NCBI GenBank assembly: GCA_947458675.1
Contig: CANHAW010000118.1
Location: 1-6,771, forward strand
Length of the DNA stretch: 6,771 nt
DNA from: Beijerinckiaceae bacterium
GTDB lineage: Bacteria > Pseudomonadota > Alphaproteobacteria > Rhizobiales > Beijerinckiaceae
Direction: 5' to 3'
The notes under the pieces were generated by a model. The model was not told the origin of the DNA, made no database searches, and worked only from the letters and a program-made list of their open reading frames with translations. The position numbers and the translations under genes were made by a program. Within the stretch, counting starts at the first letter, position 1. The number at the start of each line of letters is the position of its first letter. Below, piece after piece: positions 1 through 5,620 of this stretch.

Positions 1-1118
1 CCAGTGTTCTGGGCGTGAAAATCGATCAGGTTCGCGCCATCTGGGTTGCAGGTCCGGGCAGCTATGGCCGCAACGATGCGGGCGATGCCGCCGTTGCTGC
101 AGCCATCTTCTCGAAAGCGGTCGGCAAGCCGGTGCGCTTCCAGTCGATGCGCGATGAAGGCACCGCCTGGAGCCCGAAATCGCCCGCTTCGATCCATACG
201 GTTCGCGCCGGTCTCGATGCGGACGGCAAGGTGATCGCCTGGCACTTCCATTCGAAGAGCTTCGATCGCCTCAACGTCAATTCGAACGAAAGTTCGGCGG
301 GCGACACGCTGCACGGTCAGATGATCGGCGCCGCGCCAAAGCCGCTGAACACCTATGGCACGCCGTCGAATTCCTACAAATGGCCAGTGCGCCATGAGAC
401 ATGGGAAACGATTGCGCCGCTGCTCGCCTCGGTCAATCCGCTGCGCTCGTCGCATCTGCGCGATCCGCTCGGTCCAGAGATTCACTTCGCGCACGAAAGC
501 TTCGTCGATGAAGTGGCCTTTTCGACCAAGAAAGATCCCGTTGAATTCCGCATGAGCTATGTGTCGGATCAGCGCGACAAGGATGTGATCAAGGCTGCCG
601 CCGACAAGTCGGGATGGCAGCCGCGCACAGACGCTCGCAAGCAACGCACTGGCGACATTGCACGCGGTCAGGGCTTTGCTTATTCGACCCGCAATGGCAC
701 CCGCGTTGCGGTGGTCGCCGAGGTCGAGGTCAACACCCGGACCGGCAATGTGAAGGCGAAGAAATTCACCGTGGCGCATGATTGCGGCATTGTGATCAAT
801 CCGCGCCTGCTCACCGAAACGATCGAGGGCAATGTCGTGCAGGCGCTGAGCCGCGCCCTGCATGAAGAAATCCTCTTCGACAATCGCAAAGTGACAAGCG
901 TCGATTGGGAGACCTATCCGATCCTCGACTACACCGAACGTCCGGAGGCAATCGATGTTGTTCTGATCAACCGTCAGAACATCGCACCCAATGGCGCCGG
1001 CGAAGGCTCGATGCGACCCATTGTGGCCGCACTGGCCAATGCGATCCATGACGCAACAGGCGTGCGCCTGCGCCAAGGCCCGTTCACACCGGACCGCCTG
1101 AAAGCAGGCATGGCGTAA
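1..1118 (+). CDS. Xanthine dehydrogenase family molybdopterin-binding subunit (IorB-like), 5' truncated by window edge
   Basis: This is the C-terminal part of a molybdenum hydroxylase large subunit, the chain that carries the molybdopterin-cytosine-dinucleotide site and inserts water-derived oxygen at an electron-poor carbon, often of an N-heterocycle or aldehyde. The reading frame is open from base 3, and the GTG at 15 is internal, so the true start lies outside the window. Visible family marks are SYGRNDAGDAA near the left edge, HDCGIVINP followed by EGNVVQALSRALHEE (about 780-870), TSVDWETYPIL, and NGAGEGSMRP, where the Glu codon at 1002-1004 sits at the family's catalytic glutamate. The ending QGPFTPDRLKAG is typical of isoquinoline 1-oxidoreductase beta-like and nicotinate dehydrogenase-like members. 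The small [2Fe-2S] subunit and any cytochrome c partner would have to lie to the left. It converges with the next gene and is closed by a terminator, so it is a separate transcription unit. The substrate is unknown. Confidence 0.93.
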   Translation, partial: SVLGVKIDQVRAIWVAGPGSYGRNDAGDAAVAAAIFSKAVGKPVRFQSMRDEGTAWSPKSPASIHTVRAGLDADGKVIAWHFHSKSFDRLNVNSNESSAGDTLHGQMIGAAPKPLNTYGTPSNSYKWPVRHETWETIAPLLASVNPLRSSHLRDPLGPEIHFAHESFVDEVAFSTKKDPVEFRMSYVSDQRDKDVIKAAADKSGWQPRTDARKQRTGDIARGQGFAYSTRNGTRVAVVAEVEVNTRTGNVKAKKFTVAHDCGIVINPRLLTETIEGNVVQALSRALHEEILFDNRKVTSVDWETYPILDYTERPEAIDVVLINRQNIAPNGAGEGSMRPIVAALANAIHDATGVRLRQGPFTPDRLKAGMA

Positions 1119-1139
1119 GCATCGTCAGAGCGAACAAAG

Positions 1140-1170
1140 AAAGCGCCGGTGGAAACACCGGCGCTTTTTT
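1140..1170. terminator. Intrinsic terminator, probably bidirectional
   Basis: A perfect 9-bp GC-rich stem, GCGCCGGTG / CACCGGCGC, encloses a GAAA (GNRA-type) loop. It is extended by AAA on the left pairing with T on the right and is followed by six T residues. It starts 21 bases after the stop of the molybdenum hydroxylase gene. Read on the minus strand the same hairpin is followed by TTTCTTTG, and it lies about 20 bases beyond the stop of the convergent membrane-protein gene, so it probably ends transcripts from both sides. Confidence 0.9.
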
Positions 1171-1189
1171 ATTTGGCGCCCTTACGAGG

Positions 1190-1696
1190 CTAATTGAACG
1201 GGAAGACCTGAATCAAAAATTCGGCAATCAGGCCCGACAAGGGCGCCAGTGGCGCAGAAGCTGCCAGACGCAAAGCCGAGAAACGCCAGCCCATCAACGG
1301 GATCTCGTAAATGAAGACGCGATGCAGCGCGACCACCGACCAGGCGGAGAGAAAAGCGACGATTTGCGGAATGCCCGCGCCAGCCAGCAACAGGACGACA
1401 ACAATAGGAAAAGAGACAATCGGACCGGAGGGAATAAAACCGCCAACCAGCGAAGCCAGCAAAATGCCGTAAATGCCGCTGTCTGGCCCGATGTGATGCG
1501 CAATCGGCCCGCTGGGAACAATGCGACTGATGAAGCCGGCCGCAATAAGGGCAAGGCCGATGCGCGGCAGAATGGTGAGAAACCGCTCAATCGACAGGCC
1601 GACGCCCTGTTTGATGATATGGGGCGAGCGACGCGCCGCAACAGCGGCCAGAACCAGTGCGATGCCAAACAGGACAAGACTGGCAATATCGAACAT
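1190..1696 (-). CDS. Half-size integral membrane protein (YraQ/ArsP-like permease half), second of a paralogous pair
   Basis: A 168-residue hydrophobic protein with about five membrane segments (roughly residues 4-21, 40-60, 74-104, 109-132 and 140-163). The core has SGPIVSFPI at residues 90-98, then LSAWS and a conserved R126...E131-I-P-L stretch. Over about 117 residues it aligns without gaps to the protein encoded just upstream; by hand about 44 positions are identical, so the two are paralogues. The glycine/proline-rich motif in a short membrane loop recalls predicted permeases of the YraQ/ArsP (DUF318) group, but the Cys residues usual in that group's motif are absent, so this assignment is tentative. 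The start was set at 1696 because the upstream stop and this ATG share one base (TGATG) and the protein becomes hydrophobic at once; a longer in-frame extension to 1858 would run through the upstream gene in the wrong frame. It is translationally coupled to its partner, and the two probably assemble together. Confidence 0.8.
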   Translation of the reverse strand: MFDIASLVLFGIALVLAAVAARRSPHIIKQGVGLSIERFLTILPRIGLALIAAGFISRIVPSGPIAHHIGPDSGIYGILLASLVGGFIPSGPIVSFPIVVVLLLAGAGIPQIVAFLSAWSVVALHRVFIYEIPLMGWRFSALRLAASAPLAPLSGLIAEFLIQVFPFN

Positions 1697-2268
1697 CAGC
1701 TCTTGCCTTTCGGCTTGATGTCGATCGGGATTTTCGTGGAAAGCCAGGCCGCGAGGAAAGGCAAAGGCAGGCAGGAAATATAGCGCAGAATGACAAAGGG
1801 AAGGCCGAGCAAGGGCAATTCCCAAATCAGAATGCGCTGGAAGCCAAGCGTTGACCAAGACGTCAGATAAGCGATCAGCGGTGCGCGGCCCGTGCCTGAT
1901 TCCTGCAGCGCATTGACGATCGGAAATGATGTCATCGGGCCGCCAGGTGTAAGCGCGCCAAGCGCACTCGAAACGGCAGCGCCCTTCACACCCGATTCCT
2001 CACCGATCCATTTGGCAACGAGTTTTCGCGGCACCATCAATTGGATGAAAGAGGCGACCAGAAGTGCCGCTGCAAGTTTGGGCACGATCTGGACGAACAG
2101 AGCGAAATCGCTGGAAAAGCTTTCCTTGAAGGCCTCTTCGCCGGCGATGAACCAGCAGGCCGTACCGCTGACGAGCACCAGCCCCAGCATGATCAAGAGC
2201 GAGCGATCGAGCAAAGGTATGGGGCGAAAGACTTGTGTGGGTGCTCGTTTTTGCTGGTCTTCTGCCAC
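1696..2268 (-). CDS. Half-size integral membrane protein (YraQ/ArsP-like permease half), first of a paralogous pair
   Basis: A 190-residue membrane protein with a short, charged, presumably cytoplasmic N-terminus (residues 1-21) and about five hydrophobic segments (about 22-42, 56-79, 96-120, 129-152 and 155-176), ending in a basic tail (IKPKGKS). The signature is TPGGPMTSFPI at residues 107-117, matched by the equivalent motif in the downstream paralogue; R145 and E150 are also shared. The start is GTG at 2268, with GAGG five bases upstream inside the end of the preceding gene; the gap to that gene is seven bases, so the three minus-strand genes form one operon. The family is inferred from the repeated loop motif between helices and is only moderately secure. 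Transport is likely from the fold, but the substrate is not visible. It overlaps the next gene by one base. Confidence 0.8.
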   Translation of the reverse strand: MAEDQQKRAPTQVFRPIPLLDRSLLIMLGLVLVSGTACWFIAGEEAFKESFSSDFALFVQIVPKLAAALLVASFIQLMVPRKLVAKWIGEESGVKGAAVSSALGALTPGGPMTSFPIVNALQESGTGRAPLIAYLTSWSTLGFQRILIWELPLLGLPFVILRYISCLPLPFLAAWLSTKIPIDIKPKGKS

Positions 2269-2275
2269 GGCCGCC

Positions 2276-2779
2276 TCAGGCGCGCAGCGCAGTCAGCATG
2301 GCCTCGATGTAATCGCGACCATGTGCAATCACGAGCATTTTGGCATGCGGGCGCAGAATTCGCAGCGACGCATCGATCTCATCGTCACGCGCTGCATCCT
2401 GAGGGACAACAAGGGCGACAAGCGTCTTGTGATGCTGCGTGCATAATTCTGCAATCAGCGAGACGGAATGGGCGTCCTGACCGGCGCCGGAGATAACAAC
2501 GACACAATCGGCATTGGCGACTTCGGTCGCCAGATCGGCGGTATGGCCGGCAAGATCGTTCAGCCAGGCTTTGACATTCGTGCCTTTGGCGGCGTCGAAA
2601 GACAGCGATTTGAAAAAAGCCGCGCCATTCCATGGCAAAGTGGAAACTTCATCGACCAGCTTTGCGCTCTGCGTATCAAGCGCAATCACCTTGACCGCAC
2701 GCGGCTTGGAATTCGGATATTGAATGCGAAACTTTGCTTCCTGAGCCGTCGTGACTCGTGCCGATTCACTCAGAAGCAT
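2276..2779 (-). CDS. Conserved-looking soluble protein of unknown function with a Rossmann/FtsZ-like segment
   Basis: A 167-residue soluble protein without signal peptide or membrane helix. I do not recognise the family. The middle, ANADCVVVISGAGQDAHS (about residues 88-105), followed by an alpha-helix and the hydrophobic strand KTLVALVVP (about 118-126), has the strand-glycine loop-helix-strand pattern of a nucleotide-binding fold. It is faintly like the segment of FtsZ that begins ADMVF(I/V)TAG and ends in a hydrophobic strand before a Pro, but it lacks the full GGGTGTG loop, so GTP binding is not claimed. The ATG at 2779 has AAGGA eight bases upstream, and there is no better upstream start. 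Its stop is seven bases from the first permease gene, implying joint translation and a role with that membrane pair, perhaps as a cytoplasmic accessory or sensor. It starts 78 bases after the oxygenase gene ends, with no recognisable promoter between. Confidence 0.7.
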   Translation of the reverse strand: MLLSESARVTTAQEAKFRIQYPNSKPRAVKVIALDTQSAKLVDEVSTLPWNGAAFFKSLSFDAAKGTNVKAWLNDLAGHTADLATEVANADCVVVISGAGQDAHSVSLIAELCTQHHKTLVALVVPQDAARDDEIDASLRILRPHAKMLVIAHGRDYIEAMLTALRA

Positions 2780-2818
2780 GGTTCGATCCTTCCCTTCAGA
2801 CTCGATCTGGGGGCGCTT

Positions 2819-2844
2819 CCCTCTCCCGCGCTGGCGGGAGAGGG
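2819..2844. repeat. Intergenic palindrome, short form of an alphaproteobacterial repeat family
   Basis: A perfect 11-bp inverted repeat, CCCTCTCCCGC / GCGGGAGAGGG, around a GCTG loop. It lies 13 bases beyond the stop codon of the oxygenase gene. The near-identical palindrome at 6648-6673 (CCTTCTCCCGC / GCGGGAGAAGG) shows that it belongs to a dispersed family. No T-tract follows on either strand, so a classical intrinsic terminator is unlikely; RNA 3'-end protection or partial termination is possible. Confidence 0.85.
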
Positions 2845-2857
2845 CTGCGGCCTTGTC

Positions 2858-4144
2858 TTACACAGATGCCTGACGCACGCCTTCCTTGGCGATGAGCGCT
2901 TCTTTGGCGGCATCCTTGTAATGCTGGTCCGGCGGCAGAATGACGGCTGCCGAGCGCACCTTCATATGGTCGACTGTCAGGCCCGGAGGCAGTTCGCCCT
3001 TGTCGCGCAAAGCCTTGGCAGCGCGCATCAGGCGATGGCGAGCCATGATGATGCCATTGTCCGTACCGACGAGATTTTCCTTCGTACGGTCGCAGATCGG
3101 ACCCATCGATTCCTGCAGCGAGGCATCCTGCATGCCAATGCCCTCGACGCCTGAGAAGGTCTTGCCGGCCTTCTGGGCGGCGCGATCCATCAGGTAATCG
3201 TTGTCCTTATTGGCAAGCGGACGATAGGTGCCAGGCACGTATTTCACGTGAATGCCCTTGCCGTCCTTCATCGCATTGCGCTCGTTGTCGGAGAGCGCGC
3301 GCACGGGATGATAGTCGAAGCTCCAGGCGGTGCAGGTCTCGTCGTCGATCGGCACCCAGAAATGACCATGGATCGGATGATCGCCGCGCGGCGGAACCAT
3401 GGTGAAGCAGGGCATGACCCACGGCGTGATGCGCCAGTAATAGCTGCCCTCTTCGGCATTGCGGCGCGCGCCAATGTAGAGGCCACCGGGCGCATCCACC
3501 ACTTCGAAGACAGGCTTCGAATCGGCCAGATTATATTTGTTGCCGGCTGCGCCCTTGAACAGCGGATCATTGTTGAGATCGCCGCGATGCAGGAAGGACA
3601 CGTGGCTCGAATCGATGCCGCCTTCCATGGCCTGCAGCCAGTTGCATTCCTGCAGGCGCTTGGAGGTGAAGCTCTGATTCAGAGGAACCGTGCAGAATTC
3701 CCACTCCGGCTCAACCGGCTGGCGCTCGGGCGGGCCCATATAGGTCCACAGAACGCCGCCCTTCTCGATGAGCGGATAGGACTTCAGCTTGATCTTCTTC
3801 GCATAGCCCGATTCGACGGGCTCGGAGGGCACTTCCACGCACTGGCCGGTCGTGTCGAATTTCCAGCCGTGATAGGGGCAGCGCAGACCGCATTCTTCAT
3901 TGCGTCCGAACCAGAGCGAGACGCCGCGATGGGCGCAAAATTCATCGATCAGACCGAGCTTGCCTTCGCTGTCGCGGAAAGCGACGAGACGCTCGGACAT
4001 GACTTTCACGCGGACCGGCGGGCAATCGTTCTCCGGCAGCTCTTCGGAGAGAAGAATGGGCAGCCAGTAGCAGCGGAAGAGGTCGCCCATGGGCGTCCCC
4101 GGACCGGTTTGCGTGACCAGTTCGTTCTGTTCTTTCTTCAGCAT
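2858..4144 (-). CDS. Rieske [2Fe-2S] aromatic ring-hydroxylating oxygenase, alpha subunit (phthalate-dioxygenase-like)
   Basis: This is the terminal oxygenase of the system: it uses electrons from the ferredoxin to activate O2 and hydroxylate or dihydroxylate a substrate, probably aromatic, in the cytoplasm. The 428 residues match the usual length for alpha-only members. The Rieske domain is at about residues 25-135, with cluster ligands C70-x-H72 and C89-x2-H92. The catalytic domain holds the iron motif E174-G-G-I-D178-S-S-H181-x4-H186: H181 and H186 are the iron ligands, D178 is the bridging aspartate to the neighbouring Rieske centre, and D340 in MQDASLQE is the likely third ligand. The stretch ESMGPICDRTKENL and the later IIMARHRL are typical of the phthalate 4,5-dioxygenase / 3-chlorobenzoate dioxygenase-like group. 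GGGAG six bases before the ATG is the ribosome site. No beta-subunit gene is present, consistent with a homotrimer. It is divergent from its ferredoxin and shares a control region with it. The substrate is not predictable; demethylase activity is also known among relatives. Confidence 0.93.
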   Translation of the reverse strand: MLKKEQNELVTQTGPGTPMGDLFRCYWLPILLSEELPENDCPPVRVKVMSERLVAFRDSEGKLGLIDEFCAHRGVSLWFGRNEECGLRCPYHGWKFDTTGQCVEVPSEPVESGYAKKIKLKSYPLIEKGGVLWTYMGPPERQPVEPEWEFCTVPLNQSFTSKRLQECNWLQAMEGGIDSSHVSFLHRGDLNNDPLFKGAAGNKYNLADSKPVFEVVDAPGGLYIGARRNAEEGSYYWRITPWVMPCFTMVPPRGDHPIHGHFWVPIDDETCTAWSFDYHPVRALSDNERNAMKDGKGIHVKYVPGTYRPLANKDNDYLMDRAAQKAGKTFSGVEGIGMQDASLQESMGPICDRTKENLVGTDNGIIMARHRLMRAAKALRDKGELPPGLTVDHMKVRSAAVILPPDQHYKDAAKEALIAKEGVRQASV

Positions 4145-4180
4145 CTCGAGCTCCCGTGCTCTTCCCGCTCAGTGCCGCCA

Positions 4181-4209
4181 CCCCCTCAAAAGCCGTAAAT
4201 GGGGGCTTT
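4181..4209 (-). promoter_or_regulatory. Mutually exclusive hairpins in the presumed oxygenase mRNA leader
   Basis: Two pairings compete. AAAGCC (4189-4194) can pair with GGCTTT (4204-4209), while CCCCC (4181-4185) can pair with GGGGG (4201-4205). Both use bases 4204-4205, so only one can form. They would lie 37-65 bases upstream of the oxygenase start in its transcript. No uridine tract follows, so attenuation is only a possibility and a chance structure in GC-rich DNA is quite possible. Confidence 0.3.
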
Positions 4210-4216
4210 CGGGGCG

Positions 4217-4245
4217 TTGACCGCTGACGGGACACTTGTTATCTA
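4217..4245 (+). promoter_or_regulatory. Candidate promoter for ferredoxin-regulator-reductase arm
   Basis: TTGACC (4217-4222) is a five-of-six match to the -35 consensus. It is separated by the ideal 17 bases from TATCTA (4240-4245), a weaker -10 with three matches. Transcription would start near 4252, immediately before the operator half-sites, the position expected for a repressor block. The leader to the ferredoxin start would be about 86 bases. Confidence 0.45.
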
Positions 4246-4263
4246 CCGGCCAGTTCCTTCATA

Positions 4264-4278
4264 CGGAACAGTGTTCCG
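4264..4278. promoter_or_regulatory. IclR-type operator palindrome
   Basis: CGGAACAGTGTTCCG is a perfect 7+7 palindrome around one central base. It has the size, symmetry and GGAA...TTCC core of the Escherichia coli IclR box (TGGAAATnATTTCCA). A further GTTCC half-site lies at 4253-4257, exactly 20 bases from the GTTCC of the right arm, giving three half-sites in all. The IclR-family gene starts 424 bases downstream in the same cluster and is the natural ligand of the site. Confidence 0.7.
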
Positions 4279-4297
4279 CAGCCGACCTGCCCCTTTC

Positions 4298-4324
4298 CTA
4301 ACATTGGGCGCGCAAACGCGTCAA
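4298..4324 (-). promoter_or_regulatory. Weak candidate promoter for the oxygenase gene
   Basis: On the minus strand TTGACG (4324-4319) is a good -35 box. The following -10 is poor: TGTTAG at 4303-4298 after only 15 bases, or TTAGGA at 17-base spacing. If used, transcription would start around 4290 and run through the operator, giving an oxygenase leader of about 150 bases. The -35 match is the only solid part. Confidence 0.25.
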
Positions 4325-4337
4325 CGAGGAGTCTGAA

Positions 4338-4646
4338 ATGTCCGAACGGATCGAATTGTGCAAAACCGTCGATGTCGCCGAAGGGTCGGCGATCAAGGTC
4401 GAGACGGGCGATCTGGTCCTGGCCGTATTCAATCTGAATGGCGCCTTCTACACAATCGACGATCTGTGCACGCATGGCCCCGGCTCCCTCTCGGAAGGTC
4501 CGATCTGCGGCGATGTCGTGGAATGCGATTTCCACAATGGCTCGTTCAACATCAAGACCGGCGAAGTGGTGGATCCCCCCTGCATGATCCCGATCAAGAC
4601 CTACAAGACGCTCGTGGAAAACGAGACCGTTTACATCGAAGTCTGA
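4338..4646 (+). CDS. Rieske-type [2Fe-2S] ferredoxin of an oxygenase system
   Basis: This is a small cytoplasmic electron carrier of 102 residues, the normal length for ferredoxins such as BphA3, NdoA and CarAc. It shuttles single electrons from the reductase to the oxygenase. The cluster ligands are C44-T-H46 and C63-x2-H66, with the characteristic CTHGPG and FHNGSF loops, and the C-terminal part holds the usual proline loop (DPPCMIPI, about residues 79-86). There is no signal peptide. The ATG at 4338 is well placed behind GAGGAG. It is the first gene of the plus-strand arm, followed after 55 bases by the IclR regulator and then the reductase. The same fold occurs in nitrite reductase small subunits, but the neighbouring oxygenase and reductase settle the role. 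Confidence 0.93.
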   Translation: MSERIELCKTVDVAEGSAIKVETGDLVLAVFNLNGAFYTIDDLCTHGPGSLSEGPICGDVVECDFHNGSFNIKTGEVVDPPCMIPIKTYKTLVENETVYIEV

Positions 4647-4653
4647 CGGGCGG

Positions 4654-4673
4654 GGCCGGTACTGGGGCCGGCC
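4654..4673 (+). other. GC-rich hairpin between ferredoxin and regulator genes
   Basis: GGCCGG (4654-4659) and CCGGCC (4668-4673) form a perfect 6-bp stem with an 8-base loop, starting seven bases after the ferredoxin stop; G-U pairs could add two more. There is no T-tract. It may protect the 3' end of a short ferredoxin message or reduce read-through into the regulator gene, or it may be incidental. Confidence 0.35.
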
Positions 4674-4701
4674 TTGATCACAAGCCGAAGGCACGACAAC
4701 C

Positions 4702-5580
4702 ATGGCTGCCATGACCGCTTCCACCAAGACCGCGACACAGCGTAGCGCTGCGAAGACGCCGGCAAAAAGCGGCGCTGCGGTACAGGACAAGCCGGCGGCC
4801 AAAAGGCCCGAGCCGCAACGCCTGTCCTCTGTCGCCATGGCTGTGCGGTTGTTGAAAAGCTTTTCCGAGGGTGAGGCTGAAATCGGCGTGACCACCCTGT
4901 CGCGCCGCCTCGGCGTGGCCAAGAGCACGGTCTATCGCCTCGCCTCCACGCTCGTTTCCGAGGGGCTTCTGGAGCAAAATCCGGAGACGGAAAAATACCG
5001 GCTCGGCATGTCCCTGTTTGGGCTCGGCGCGCTTGTGCGACAGCGCATGAATGTCGCCACCGATGCGCGACCCTTCCTGTTCCATCTGCGTGAGGCCACC
5101 GGCGAGACCGTGCATCTGGCCATTCTCGAAGGCCATGAAATCGTTTTCGTGCTCAATCTCGAGAGCAATCATGCGATCCGCATGCGCGCAGACCTTGGCG
5201 CCCGCAAGCCCGCTTTCTGCACGGCAGAGGGGCGCGCCATGCTGGCCTTCCAAAGCGAAGAGGCCGTGACCGAGGCGCTGGCCAAAAGACTCGTGCCGCG
5301 CACGCCGAAAACCGACATAGATCCCAAGAAGATTCTCACCGCGCTCGCCGAGGTCCGGCGCACCGGCTATGCCATTGAGGATGAGCAAAGCGAATTGGGC
5401 ATGCGCTCTGTTGCTGCGCCGATCCGCAATTCCAACGGCCGCGTGATCGCGGCCATCGGACTGGCCTGGCCGATGCAGCGCATTTCAGATGAGGCGCTTG
5501 CCTCTTTCGCACCCCTCGTGGTCGATGCAGCACGCACCATTGCTGCACGCCTGGGTTATAATTCCCTGTCGGGCACCTGA
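4702..5580 (+). CDS. IclR-family transcriptional regulator
   Basis: A 292-residue DNA-binding regulator, probably controlling both arms of the Rieske cassette in response to its substrate or a metabolite. Residues 1-40 are an Ala/Lys/Thr/Pro-rich, disordered-looking tail that most family members lack. The winged helix-turn-helix spans about 41-103, with the HTH at about 63-82 (VTTLSRRLGVAKSTVYRLAS) and the wing near EKYRLG. The effector-binding domain runs from about 115 to 288 and shows the family stretches AFCTAEGRAMLA (171-182), GYAIEDEQSELGMRSVAAP and IAAIGLAWP. The ATG at 4702 has GAAGG ten bases upstream; ATG 4711 is an alternative start three codons in. The gene sits between the ferredoxin and reductase genes on the same strand, so if cotranscribed it would control its own level. 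IclR proteins can repress, activate or do both, and the sequence does not decide which. Confidence 0.93.
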   Translation: MAAMTASTKTATQRSAAKTPAKSGAAVQDKPAAKRPEPQRLSSVAMAVRLLKSFSEGEAEIGVTTLSRRLGVAKSTVYRLASTLVSEGLLEQNPETEKYRLGMSLFGLGALVRQRMNVATDARPFLFHLREATGETVHLAILEGHEIVFVLNLESNHAIRMRADLGARKPAFCTAEGRAMLAFQSEEAVTEALAKRLVPRTPKTDIDPKKILTALAEVRRTGYAIEDEQSELGMRSVAAPIRNSNGRVIAAIGLAWPMQRISDEALASFAPLVVDAARTIAARLGYNSLSGT

Positions 5581-5620
5581 AGAACCGCAAGGCAGGCCAA
5601 GAATTCAAAAGGTTGGAAAC

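Larger units (their letters stand above)
4145..4337. promoter_or_regulatory. Divergent control region between oxygenase and ferredoxin genes
   Basis: This 193-bp non-coding stretch separates the two divergently read arms of the Rieske system. It holds an IclR-type operator, a candidate promoter in each direction, a hairpin region on the oxygenase-leader side, and a good ribosome site for the ferredoxin (GAGGAG at 4326-4331, six bases before the ATG). I see no open reading frame of its own. Confidence 0.75.

Noticed and set aside
1697..1858. Upstream extension of the second permease half to a start at 1858
   Set aside because: It would overlap the first permease gene for 162 bases and adds non-homologous sequence; the ATG at 1696 overlapping the preceding stop is far better.
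1892..2446. 184-residue plus-strand frame across the permease and unknown-protein genes
   Set aside because: It spans a gene boundary of the tightly packed minus-strand operon and has no coherent domain or ribosome site.
2819..2844. Palindrome as an intrinsic terminator
   Set aside because: The stem is strong, but no run of T follows on either strand, so I list it as a repeat rather than a terminator.
3248..4198. Long 316-residue open frame antisense to the oxygenase gene
   Set aside because: It is a mirror frame of a strongly supported Rieske oxygenase, has no recognisable domain, and reflects the scarcity of stops in GC-rich codon-biased DNA.
4678..5388. 236-residue antisense frame over the regulator gene
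   Set aside because: It lies opposite a clear IclR gene, has a composition typical of reverse-strand GC-rich shadows, and shows no family motif.
5489..5620. Upstream extension of the reductase to 5489
   Set aside because: It overlaps the end of the regulator gene and the added residues are not part of a ferredoxin fold; the ATG at 5621 has a ribosome site and fits the family start.
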